In this document: piece after piece, positions 51,023 to 59,084 of the stretch
How the letters are laid out: every line of letters begins with the position of its first letter
Position numbering within the stretch: position 1 is the stretch's first letter
Notes under the pieces: model-generated
Told to the model about the DNA's origin: nothing
What the model saw: only the letters and a program-made list of their open reading frames with translations
The model's database searches: none
Translations under genes and position numbers: made by a program
From: Butyrivibrio sp. AE2015
Lineage (GTDB): Bacteria > Bacillota > Clostridia > Lachnospirales > Lachnospiraceae
Direction of reading: 5' to 3'
Assembly (NCBI RefSeq): GCF_000420825.1
Contig: NZ_ATVR01000001.1
Location: 124,001-188,000 of the forward strand
Length of the DNA stretch: 64,000 nucleotides

Positions 51023-54000
51023 ATGTACACAAAAGTCGAAACTGACATGAATTTCGTCGGCAGAGAGAAAAAGATTGAAGAATTCTGGAAAAAAGAAAAC
51101 ATCTTCCAGAAGAGTGTTGACACCAGAAGTAAGGGTGAAATGTATATGTTCTATGATGGCCCGCCAACAGCCAATGGTAAGCCACATATCGGACACGTTC
51201 TTACCCGTGCTATCAAGGATATGATCCCGAGATACCGTACAATGAAGGGATATACAGTTCCACGTAAGGCTGGTTGGGATACACACGGTCTTCCTGTTGA
51301 GCTCGAAGTTGAGAAGATGCTTGGTCTTGATGGCAAAGAGCAGATCGAAGAGTACGGAATGGAGCCTTTCATCAAAAAATGTAAGGAATCTGTTTGGAAA
51401 TATAAAGGAATGTGGGAAGATTTCTCAGGCACAGTCGGATTCTGGGCTGATATGGAACACCCATATATCACATACGATGACAATTTCATTGAGTCTGAAT
51501 GGTGGGCTCTTAATGAGATTTGGAAGAAAGGTCTTTTATACAAGGGCTTTAAGGTAGTTCCTTACTGTCCTCGTTGTGGCACACCTCTTTCATCACACGA
51601 GGTTGCACAGGGCTATAAGACATTAAAAGAGCGTTCAGCTATCGTTCGTTTCAAGGTTAAGGGCGAGGATGCTTACTTCCTTGCATGGACAACAACACCT
51701 TGGACACTTCCTTCAAACATCGGACTTTGCGTAAACCCTGATGAGAAATACATCAAGGTTAAGGCAGCAGATGGCAACGTATACTATCTTGCTCAGGCAC
51801 TTGCAGATAACGTACTTGGAAGCCTTGCAAAAGAAGAAGGCGAAAAGGCTTATGAAGTTCTTGAGACATACGTTGGTACAGACCTTGAGTACAAAGAGTA
51901 TGAGCCACTTTATCAGTGCGCAGCTGATGAGACAGAGAAACAGCACAAGAAGGCCTTCTTTATCTACTGCGATACATATGTAACTATGACAGATGGTACA
52001 GGTATTGTACATATCGCTCCTGCATTCGGTGAAGATGACGCAAGAGTTGGTCGTAAGTATGATGCTCCTCTTGTTCAGATGGTTGATTCAGAGGGACGCC
52101 TTAAACCTGAAACTCCTTTTGCTGGCATGAGATGTAAGCCTACACAGAAGGAAATGGATGAGGGTGCTATCAGCGCAGATCCAGAGGTATTAAAAGACCT
52201 TGATAAGAGAGGACTTCTCTTTGGTGCACCAAAGATGGAGCATGATTATCCTCACTGCTGGAGATGTGGAACACCACTTCTTTACTATGCTCGTTCATCA
52301 TGGTTCATCAAAGTTACAGAAGTTAAGGATGACCTTATCCGCAACAATAAAGAGATCAACTGGGTTCCTGAGTCAATCGGTAAGGGACGTTTTGGTGACT
52401 GGCTTGAGAATATCCAGGATTGGGGCATCTCACGTGACAGATATTGGGGAACACCTCTTAATATCTGGGAGTGTGATGATTGTGGACATCAGCTTTCTGT
52501 TGGTTCAAGGAAAGAACTCGCTGAGCTTTCAGGAGATCCTTCAGCAGAAACTTGTGAGCTTCACAGACCATATATTGATAAATTTGAGATCACATGTCCT
52601 AAGTGCGGCAAGAAGATGCACAGGGTAAAAGAAGTTATCGACTGCTGGTTCGATTCAGGAGCAATGCCATTTGCTCAGCTTCACTACCCATTTGAGAATA
52701 AAGAACTCTTCGAGAAGCAGTTCCCTGCTGAGTTTATTTCAGAGGCTGTAGACCAGACAAGAGGATGGTTCTACTCACTTCACGCAGAGGCAACACTTCT
52801 TTTCAACAAACCTGCATTTAAAAATGTTATAGTACTCGGCCTTGTGCAGGATGAGAACGGACAGAAGATGAGTAAGTCAAAGGGCAACGCAGTTGATCCT
52901 TTCGATGCACTTGAAAAATATGGCGCAGATGCTATCAGATGGTACTTCTACACTAACAGTGCTCCATGGCTTCCTAGCAGATTCTCTGGAGATGCCGTTA
53001 TGGAAGGACAGCGTAAGTTCCTTGGAACACTTTGGAACACATATGCGTTCTTTACACTTTATGCAAACATCGATGGATTCGATGCTGCAAACTATAAGCT
53101 TGAGACAGATAAGCTCACAGTTATGGATAAGTGGCTTCTTTCAAAGCTTAACAGCTGCGTAAAGGCTGTAGATGAGAACCTTGCAAACTATCGTATTCCT
53201 GAAGCTGGCAAGGCACTTGATGGCTTTGTAGACGAGATGTCTAACTGGTATGTACGTCGCTCACGTGAAAGATTCTGGGCTAAGGGAATGGAGCAGGATA
53301 AGATTTCTGCTTACATGACTCTTTATACAGCACTTGTAACTGTATGTAAGGCAGCAGCTCCTATGGTTCCATTCATGACTGAGGAGATTTATCAGAACCT
53401 CGTAAGAAATAGCTTCAAGGATGCTCCTGAAAGTATCCACCTCTGCGATTTCCCTGAGGTTGATGAGAGCATGATCGATACAAAGCTTGAGAAAGATATG
53501 GAAGAAGTTCTTGATATTGTTGTTCTTGGACGTGCAGCAAGAAATGCAGCAAACATCAAGAATCGTCAGCCAATCGGTCAGATGTATGTAAAAGCAGAAG
53601 AGACTGTTGGCGAGTTCTATACTGAGATCATCAGAGAAGAGCTCAATGTTAAGAATGTAAGCTTTACAGACGATGTTCGTGATTTCACAAGCTATACATT
53701 CAAGCCACAGCTTAAGACCTTAGGACCTAAGTATGGTAAGAACATCGGAGCTATCAAGAGTTATCTTGAAGGCCTTGATGGAAATGCCACAATGGATGAG
53801 CTTAACAGAGGCGGAAGCATCAAGTTCACAGTAAATGACGTTGATGTAGAGCTTGTTAAGGAAGATCTTCTCATTGAGATGGCTCAGAAGGAAGGCTTCA
53901 TTTCTCAGGAGAACTGGGGTATCACAGTTGTTCTTGATACAAACCTTTCAGAAGAACTTTTGAATGAAGGTTTCGTACTTGAAGTGATCAGTAAGGTTCA

Positions 54001-54214
54001 GACAATGCGTAAGGATTCAGGATTCGAAGTTATGGATCACATCAAGGTTTCCTTAAACGGCAATGACAAGCTTGCTGAGATCATAAAGGCTAATGAAAGC
54101 AGTATCTCAACAAAGGTTCTTGCTAATGAGATTGTCTATGGCTCTGATGTAGCAAATGCAAAAGAGTGGGATATCAACGGCGAGAAAGTTACAATCGGCG
54201 TAGAGAAAGTTTGA
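51023..54214 (+). CDS. ileS: Isoleucyl-tRNA synthetase, type 2 (eukaryal-like)
   Basis: This enzyme charges tRNA-Ile. At 1063 residues it is longer than type 1 bacterial IleRS (about 930) and resembles type 2 enzymes, many of which resist mupirocin. The HIGH motif is in GKPHIGHVLTRA, the KMSKS motif is in KMSKSKGN, and WDTHGLPVE is in the catalytic core. The editing domain contains TTPWTLPSN; zinc-type cysteine pairs (CPRCG; CWRCG) are present. It is under T-box control, with AAAGGAGC before the ATG. Codon use is highly biased. Confidence 0.95.
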   Translation: MYTKVETDMNFVGREKKIEEFWKKENIFQKSVDTRSKGEMYMFYDGPPTANGKPHIGHVLTRAIKDMIPRYRTMKGYTVPRKAGWDTHGLPVELEVEKMLGLDGKEQIEEYGMEPFIKKCKESVWKYKGMWEDFSGTVGFWADMEHPYITYDDNFIESEWWALNEIWKKGLLYKGFKVVPYCPRCGTPLSSHEVAQGYKTLKERSAIVRFKVKGEDAYFLAWTTTPWTLPSNIGLCVNPDEKYIKVKAADGNVYYLAQALADNVLGSLAKEEGEKAYEVLETYVGTDLEYKEYEPLYQCAADETEKQHKKAFFIYCDTYVTMTDGTGIVHIAPAFGEDDARVGRKYDAPLVQMVDSEGRLKPETPFAGMRCKPTQKEMDEGAISADPEVLKDLDKRGLLFGAPKMEHDYPHCWRCGTPLLYYARSSWFIKVTEVKDDLIRNNKEINWVPESIGKGRFGDWLENIQDWGISRDRYWGTPLNIWECDDCGHQLSVGSRKELAELSGDPSAETCELHRPYIDKFEITCPKCGKKMHRVKEVIDCWFDSGAMPFAQLHYPFENKELFEKQFPAEFISEAVDQTRGWFYSLHAEATLLFNKPAFKNVIVLGLVQDENGQKMSKSKGNAVDPFDALEKYGADAIRWYFYTNSAPWLPSRFSGDAVMEGQRKFLGTLWNTYAFFTLYANIDGFDAANYKLETDKLTVMDKWLLSKLNSCVKAVDENLANYRIPEAGKALDGFVDEMSNWYVRRSRERFWAKGMEQDKISAYMTLYTALVTVCKAAAPMVPFMTEEIYQNLVRNSFKDAPESIHLCDFPEVDESMIDTKLEKDMEEVLDIVVLGRAARNAANIKNRQPIGQMYVKAEETVGEFYTEIIREELNVKNVSFTDDVRDFTSYTFKPQLKTLGPKYGKNIGAIKSYLEGLDGNATMDELNRGGSIKFTVNDVDVELVKEDLLIEMAQKEGFISQENWGITVVLDTNLSEELLNEGFVLEVISKVQTMRKDSGFEVMDHIKVSLNGNDKLAEIIKANESSISTKVLANEIVYGSDVANAKEWDINGEKVTIGVEKV

Positions 54215-54222
54215 TAATAAAT

Positions 54223-54272
54223 ACACCCTATAGAGTTAATGCCAGGCATTGCTCTATAGGGTGTTTCTTTTT
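54223..54272 (+). terminator. Intrinsic terminator after ileS
   Basis: ACACCCTATAGAG pairs exactly with CTCTATAGGGTGT around a 16-base loop and is followed by TTCTTTTT. Confidence 0.9.
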
Positions 54273-54283
54273 ACAAAAAGAGT

Positions 54284-54742
54284 TTACAAACTGAAAAATA
54301 AAATGAAAAATCCAACCAGGAAAAGAATGATGCCGGTGATAATAAATATTGTAGAAGTTATCTTTTCGCCAGTAAAATTTGTAGCAGTATACGCCTGATT
54401 CGGATTTTGAGGATTATATAGAATCTGCAAAATATCTCCGATTGGAGGAAGATTCTCTTCCAGGTGGCTTTGGCTACCTTCTATAGTATATTCCGTGCCG
54501 CCCACTTCATACTGAACAACAGGTATGTATATTCTGTGGCCTTCGTGGTCAGTGTCATTATAATAATCAATGACTTTACCGGTGCATGCGCCGCTGCAAT
54601 TTTTGATCATCTCTTTAGTAGACTTTACTATTCTGTATGCGATATAGGAAAAAAGAGCTCCCCCAGCTATAAGTCCCATACCAACTATCATTGTGGTGCT
54701 GATTTTCATAGTAAAAACGATGCTTGCAATTGTTAGTAACAT
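54284..54742 (-). CDS. DUF3592 membrane protein
   Basis: A 152-residue protein with an N-terminal helix pair (about 3-42), a soluble beta-rich middle (RIYIPVVQYEVGGTEYTIEGS and FTGEKI) and a C-terminal helix (about 130-150). The middle segment matches DUF3592, a family of unknown function often found as single genes in Firmicutes. It is divergent from the HTH/HipA-like pair, and its start is about 55 bases from the near arm of their 26-bp inverted repeat. Confidence 0.75.
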   Translation of the reverse strand: MLLTIASIVFTMKISTTMIVGMGLIAGGALFSYIAYRIVKSTKEMIKNCSGACTGKVIDYYNDTDHEGHRIYIPVVQYEVGGTEYTIEGSQSHLEENLPPIGDILQILYNPQNPNQAYTATNFTGEKITSTIFIITGIILFLVGFFILFFSL

Positions 54743-54795
54743 AACTTTTTTTCACCTCCTAGAAGATAATACCACTTTACCTGATAGGGAAAAAC

Positions 54796-54865
54796 AATTA
54801 TTATTACCACATTTTTGACGGTAAAATTAAGTTGAACAACCGACAAAAATGTGGTAATAATAATT
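54796..54865. promoter_or_regulatory. 26-bp inverted repeat operator over the HTH-HipA promoter
   Basis: Arms 54796-54821 and 54840-54865 are complementary at 25 of 26 positions with an 18-base spacer. The right arm covers the spacer and -10 of a promoter with TTGAAC (54832-54837) and TAATAA (54855-54860), 17 bases apart. This is the expected place for autorepression by the HTH protein encoded next. It could also fold as a cruciform. Confidence 0.8.
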
Positions 54866-54881
54866 TATGGAGGACTAAGCT

Positions 54882-55424
54882 ATGTCAAAGTACATAACTC
54901 CTACAGGAGTAACCGCAGAAGAAATAAAGCTCGTGCGAGAGATTTTGGGAATGACGCAAAAAGAATTTGCGGAGTTTGTAAATGTTTCGAAGCGTACAGT
55001 TGAAAGATGGGAATCTACAGATGAACAAATAACGGGTCCTATTACGGTGTTATCAGATTTAATTATAAAGAATCATGGATTGGCGGAAGATCTTTCGGTT
55101 CCACAGAAAAAATACAAAATGCGTTTGTGGTACATGTATCATGATTTCGTGTGCACAATAATTGATGTTGACGAGATGGAAAAGAAGGTGTTAATTCACA
55201 ACTATATTTCCAATCCATTGTATAGAGCATTTGGAGTTAATACTGAGCCCACCTATGACGAATATGTAGAGTTTATAAAATCCAGGTGTTTTCCGGAGAG
55301 CAGGGATAAAATCAAACTAGAGCTAAAAAGATTAGACATACCTTTTTATGATCCAATCATGATAATTGAGAAAACTCAAGGCCGTATGGCTGACGATGAC
55401 TTTTGGATAAAATTGGAGTGGTAA
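54882..55424 (+). CDS. HTH regulator with a C-terminal partner domain, first gene of a HipA-like pair
   Basis: A 180-residue protein. An XRE-type HTH (about 12-65: LGMTQKEFAEFVNVSKRTVERWES) is joined to an extra domain of about 105 residues (75-180) rich in aromatic residues and ending YDPIMIIEKTQGRMADDDFW. HipB-like antitoxins are normally only an HTH; this extra domain may act like the separate HipS or the HipA N-terminal subdomain, but that is inference. It precedes the kinase gene by 3 bases and probably binds the 26-bp inverted repeat. Confidence 0.75.
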   Translation: MSKYITPTGVTAEEIKLVREILGMTQKEFAEFVNVSKRTVERWESTDEQITGPITVLSDLIIKNHGLAEDLSVPQKKYKMRLWYMYHDFVCTIIDVDEMEKKVLIHNYISNPLYRAFGVNTEPTYDEYVEFIKSRCFPESRDKIKLELKRLDIPFYDPIMIIEKTQGRMADDDFWIKLEW

Positions 55425-55427
55425 GGC

Positions 55428-56234
55428 ATGGTAGAGCTTTTTGATAAAGATATAAAAACAGAAAATCGAAAGTCTTCAAAAGGTAATCAACTCAAATTTG
55501 AGAGAGATGGGGTGTGGTACAAGGCTGATAATATGGGCTATGAGGGATTGGCAGAATGTGTAATATCAGCTCTTTTAACAAAATCATCCCTTGAAAAAGA
55601 TGAGTATGTGAGCTATGACTTTGAGACAATAGGTTATAAGGGAAATACTTATAGAGGCTGTAAAAGCATTGATTTCACCGATGGATGGAAATTAATTACT
55701 CTTGAAAGGCTTTTTGCGGATAATTTTGGAGAGTCGCTTAATAAGTTGATATATCGAACTCAGAGCCATGAAGAAAGACTAAAACTGATAGTTAATCAGA
55801 CCGAGCGCATTACAGGGCTTACAGGTTTTGGGGCTTATATGAACAAATTGCTTACTATTGATGCGCTATTCCTTAATGAAGACAGACATACGCATAATAT
55901 AGCAGTTCTTATGAATGATAAGCATGAGTTTAGATTGTGTCCGGTATTTGATAATGGAGCAGGCCTTCTTTCAGATACAAAGATGGATTATCCTTTGAAC
56001 GGAGATTTATATGAAATGATAAATGATGCGAATGCTAAAACTTTTTCAACTTCTTTTGAGGAACAGCTCGAAATATCAGAAAAGCTTTATGGACAAAATA
56101 TTTCTTTTTGCTTCTCACAAGAAGATGTAAAAGATGCTTGCTTTATGGATAATGATTATACTGTCGAGGAAAAAGAGCGTGCTGCGGAGGTGATTCTGGA
56201 GATGAAAAGAAGATATAAATATCTTTTTAAATGA
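55428..56234 (+). CDS. Compact HipA-like kinase
   Basis: A 268-residue protein with the HipA/PI3K-like kinase core. LNEDRHTHNIAVL carries the catalytic D152-R153-H154 and metal-binding N157, and FDNGAGLL carries the DFG-like D175. An N-terminal KSSKGNQLKF...KADNMGYEGLAE region fits the nucleotide-binding lobe. It is much shorter than HipA (about 440) and lacks its N-terminal subdomain, closer to HipT in size. Toxin activity is inferred from the pairing with an HTH gene; it could instead be a signalling kinase. Confidence 0.75.
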   Translation: MVELFDKDIKTENRKSSKGNQLKFERDGVWYKADNMGYEGLAECVISALLTKSSLEKDEYVSYDFETIGYKGNTYRGCKSIDFTDGWKLITLERLFADNFGESLNKLIYRTQSHEERLKLIVNQTERITGLTGFGAYMNKLLTIDALFLNEDRHTHNIAVLMNDKHEFRLCPVFDNGAGLLSDTKMDYPLNGDLYEMINDANAKTFSTSFEEQLEISEKLYGQNISFCFSQEDVKDACFMDNDYTVEEKERAAEVILEMKRRYKYLFK

Positions 56235-56267
56235 AGAAATACTACAATCTAAAAGGATAAAATACAT

Positions 56268-56297
56268 ATCATTTTTGCGCAAAATGATAATAATCAT
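56268..56297. promoter_or_regulatory. Overlapping palindromes before the second XRE gene
   Basis: ATCATTTT-TGCGC-AAAATGAT (56268-56288) and ATGAT-AATA-ATCAT (56284-56297) share the ATGAT element. They lie about 85 bases before the XRE start, with no T run, so operator use is more likely than termination. Confidence 0.45.
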
Positions 56298-56380
56298 ATC
56301 AAGCTATTACATTTTGATATTTCCTGAGCTAGCCTTAATTATATAGATATATTGATAATTAAGCACTTTGGGAGATTATC

Positions 56381-56866
56381 ATGGCGGATACACCATTAAC
56401 AAAACATCTTAGAATGTTAAGAAAAAGAGATCATTATACTCAGAGTTACGTAGCCAAATACATTGGGACTACAAGAGCTAATTATTCTCATTATGAAACC
56501 GGATTTACGAGGCCGTCTAATGATGTTCTGGAAAAATTGTCCCGTCTTTATAAATATCCACTCATAGATCTGGTGAGGCTTTCAGCAATCTCTGATAGTG
56601 AAAAATATAAGAGACTAAGTGTAGAAGGAAAAGCAGGCTTTGATGGGATGCTTTTTGATAATCCTGCATCTTCATCACTTGATCCGCTTTATGTTGAATT
56701 TATAAACAATTGCGAGGATATGACTGACAGAGAATTAAAGAAGTGGATGGATCCGGACGATATTGAGCTGGTGTATTATTATCACCTCCTCTCCCCGAAA
56801 GGGAAAATGTTAGCTACAGAAGGCCTAAGACTTCTTGTGAAGAGTGAGAGGCGTAATGAAGATTGA
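56381..56866 (+). CDS. XRE-family regulator
   Basis: A 161-residue protein with an N-terminal HTH_3 domain (about 6-62: LRMLRKRDHYTQSYVAKYIGTTRANYSHYETG) and an acidic C-terminal region of unknown fold (about 75-161). It stands between the HipA-like pair and the flagellin operon, on the same strand as both, with its own short upstream region containing palindromes. Its targets are unknown; it could control its own gene or the flagellin region. Confidence 0.82.
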   Translation: MADTPLTKHLRMLRKRDHYTQSYVAKYIGTTRANYSHYETGFTRPSNDVLEKLSRLYKYPLIDLVRLSAISDSEKYKRLSVEGKAGFDGMLFDNPASSSLDPLYVEFINNCEDMTDRELKKWMDPDDIELVYYYHLLSPKGKMLATEGLRLLVKSERRNED

Positions 56867-57206
56867 AATTGTGCAAAATAACGATAAGAATATTATCGAT
56901 TCGTAAGTGCACGATAAAATGATAAGTTTTAAAGCCAATAGTAAACGTTATATACATAATTAATACACATTTTTTTGTACGGCGTGCCAATTGTGTGAGA
57001 TACGGACGTGTGATAGAGTATACGATGCGCTAAGGCGCGGTGGGGAAAGATATGAAAAGACCATATGTGGAAATCATGAGAGTTCTTCTCCGGTGCCTGG
57101 CTGATCGCTGCTAGAAATGGCCGCACTACTACTTTGGATTATTAAATTATTATATACATTATGAAAAAAGATGGTACAAAAGTACCGTCTTTTTTTTATA
57201 TTACTG
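56867..57206 (+). ncRNA. Putative structured RNA with intrinsic terminator before the flagellin operon
   Basis: No protein gene is convincing here. A strong terminator (GGTAC-AAAA-GTACC with flanking AGAT/GTCT and TTTTTTTT, about 57164-57197) ends a region with several local hairpins: GGC-GT-GCC near 56991, GCGC-TAAG-GCGC near 57028, ATATG/CATAT near 57050-57066, and a GTGC...GCAC enclosure near 57093-57125. No known riboswitch class was recognised. A 20-codon frame from 57052 ending at a TAG near 57114 has a poor ribosome site. Confidence 0.4.
57164..57197 (+). terminator. Intrinsic terminator upstream of the flagellin promoter
   Basis: AGATGGTAC pairs with GTACCGTCT (with wobble) around AAAA, followed by seven or more Ts. 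It isolates the flagellin promoter from upstream transcription. Confidence 0.9.
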
Positions 57207-57233
57207 TAATTTTTATTCAAATGTATCCGATAT
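57207..57233 (+). promoter_or_regulatory. Sigma-28 (SigD) type flagellin promoter
   Basis: TAAT at 57207-57210, a 15-base spacer and TCCGATAT at 57226-57233 match the TAAA-N15-GCCGATAT consensus of flagellar sigma factors. Confidence 0.85.
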
Positions 57234-57240
57234 TATTAAT

Positions 57241-57324
57241 AGCCGTAAGGATGCGGCGTTACATGCAAGGATGCTTGTGTTTAGGAAACCCCGACTTTAG
57301 TGGGATAATAGAAGGATCTTTGCC
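57241..57324 (+). promoter_or_regulatory. Flagellin leader with CsrA-type GGA hairpins
   Basis: Hairpin 1 (57242-57257) has the stem GCCGT/GCGGC with AAGGAT in the loop. Hairpin 2 (57261-57278) has ACA-T-GCA paired with TGC-T-TGT and an AGGA tetraloop. A third AAGGA (57312-57316) is the flagellin ribosome site. This mirrors the CsrA-controlled hag leader of Bacillus. No csrA or fliW gene is in the window. Confidence 0.65.
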
Positions 57325-58656
57325 ATGGTAATTCAGCACAATTTAACAGCTACAAATTCTAATAGACAGCTTGGAATGACGACTTGGATGCAGTCTAAGT
57401 CGTCTGAAAAGCTGTCTTCTGGTTATAAGATTAATCGTTCTGCTGATGATGCAGCGAATCTTGCAATTTCCGAAAAAATGAGAAGACAGGTAAGAGGATT
57501 GTCACAGGCGTCAGCTAATGCACAGGATGGCATTTCCCTTGTTCAGATTGCAGATGGCGCAATGGCAGAAGTTGAGGACATGCTGCAAAGATGCAATGAA
57601 CTTGCTGTAAAGGCAGCAAATGCCACAATGACACAGCAGGACAGGGCATATCTTCAGTTAGAGATAAACAAGATTAAAGAGGAAGTAGACGCGATAAGCG
57701 GAAAAACAAAATTTAATGAAAAATATGTCTTAAAAGGAAAAATTACAGGTGAGACGGATACAGGTAGTGATGTAGATATTGATACAAATACTCAAATGCC
57801 TTCATGGGCTGCAATTTCAGATAATGATGGCGGATATATGTCCGGAACATATACTGAGGGGGAAAATTCATATGTGTCATCCAAGGTAGACTTCAGCTCT
57901 TTTGACGGATCTGAAGATAAGAAAAACGAGCTGGATGGGACAGGTTTTTATACTACATGTTGTACATGTACAAATCATTACAGCATAAAGTTTAACGTTG
58001 GAGAAGGAGATAGCAAGGAAACAAGTGGGAATCACTATATCTTTAACGTTGATATCTCTGACTGTAACTCGGCAGATGATTTAGTTTCAAAGATAGCTTC
58101 ACTTAATACTGGCCATTTCACAACGTTCAAAAATGGTGGAGATGGAACGCTGTATATTCACGATAATAGAACTACTGCAAAACCAAAACCGGGCACAGGA
58201 AGGGGAGAATTTGGAAATGGTGTGGCAACTGAAAAGCAGACAATAGATGATAAAGGCGGAGACTTAATTCTTCAGGTGGGTTCAGATAAAACCTCTGAAA
58301 ATCTGATAGCAATTGAACTGCCATATATAAGTGCAAAGACATGTAAAATAGATTCACTCAGTGTTTTAACCCAGAAAAAGGCACTTGAGGCAATAGATAG
58401 TGTAATGGAAGGCCTGGGGTTTGTCAGCGAGCAGCGAAGCCGTATGGGTTCCTACCAGAATCGCCTTGAGCATGCTATCAAAAATCTGGACAATGTAGTA
58501 GAGAATACACAGGATTCTGAATCTGAGATACGAGATACGGACATGGCTGCTGAAATGGTTAAGAATTCAAATAATAACATTTTGAAGCAGGCAGGAGAGG
58601 CAATGCTTGCGCAGGCTAATCAGAGCAAGGAGGGTGTAATGGCACTTCTTCAGTGA
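57325..58656 (+). CDS. Flagellin with a cysteine-containing central domain
   Basis: A 443-residue flagellin. Conserved D0/D1 ends are present: SSEKLSSGYKINRSADDAANLAISEKM at the N-terminus (about 28-54) and the ALLQ ending with SRMGSYQNRLEHAIKNLDNVVENTQ before it. The central variable domain (about 140-335) carries an unusual C212-C213-T-C215 cluster in a YTTCCTCTNHYS context, plus further cysteines. Flagellins usually lack cysteine. It is expressed from a sigma-28 promoter and is the first gene of the flagellin operon. Confidence 0.92.
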   Translation: MVIQHNLTATNSNRQLGMTTWMQSKSSEKLSSGYKINRSADDAANLAISEKMRRQVRGLSQASANAQDGISLVQIADGAMAEVEDMLQRCNELAVKAANATMTQQDRAYLQLEINKIKEEVDAISGKTKFNEKYVLKGKITGETDTGSDVDIDTNTQMPSWAAISDNDGGYMSGTYTEGENSYVSSKVDFSSFDGSEDKKNELDGTGFYTTCCTCTNHYSIKFNVGEGDSKETSGNHYIFNVDISDCNSADDLVSKIASLNTGHFTTFKNGGDGTLYIHDNRTTAKPKPGTGRGEFGNGVATEKQTIDDKGGDLILQVGSDKTSENLIAIELPYISAKTCKIDSLSVLTQKKALEAIDSVMEGLGFVSEQRSRMGSYQNRLEHAIKNLDNVVENTQDSESEIRDTDMAAEMVKNSNNNILKQAGEAMLAQANQSKEGVMALLQ

Positions 58657-58674
58657 TATGGCCAGGGGGAAACA

Positions 58675-59049
58675 ATGGGAAATATAGTAAAGATAAGGTG
58701 TAAAAACTGCAATATCGAGCAGGATATAAAAATAGGAGCAGGGATAAGATTTTGCAACATCGAGATAATAGATATCCTGTTCAATAAGGGAATGACCCAA
58801 AAACTCAAGAATACGCTTGATAGAAATAAGGGAATGACCTGGTTTGTTAGAAAAGAAGCAGCCTGGTGCCCTTCCTGTAAAAAAATAGTGGAATGTGGAG
58901 TGCTGACTTTAAACTCAGCTGATGGAAAGAGCGGGGTATACAGATCAAAGTGCAGATGCGGAAGCGAAGTGAACTTATTAACTGAGGATCACGCCTGCCC
59001 AATCTGTAAAAGAAAAATGGAATTAACTGTAGTAGGGCATTGGGATTAG
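58675..59049 (+). CDS. Small zinc-ribbon protein between two flagellin genes
   Basis: A 124-residue soluble protein with several CxxC pairs: CKNC near residue 10, CPSC near 64, CRCG near 93 and CPIC near 106, suggesting two zinc ribbons. It has no signal peptide. It lies 18 bases after one flagellin and overlaps no reading frame of the next (36 bases before it), on the same strand. AGGGGGA precedes the ATG. A role in flagellin expression, chaperoning or modification is suggested only by position. Confidence 0.75.
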   Translation: MGNIVKIRCKNCNIEQDIKIGAGIRFCNIEIIDILFNKGMTQKLKNTLDRNKGMTWFVRKEAAWCPSCKKIVECGVLTLNSADGKSGVYRSKCRCGSEVNLLTEDHACPICKRKMELTVVGHWD

Positions 59050-59084
59050 TTAATGGAGCAAAGGGTCAGGTCAGAGCAAATCAG

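Noticed and set aside
57052..57114. 20-codon peptide frame inside the putative RNA region
   Set aside because: Weak ribosome site and no conserved features; kept only as an alternative reading of the RNA region.
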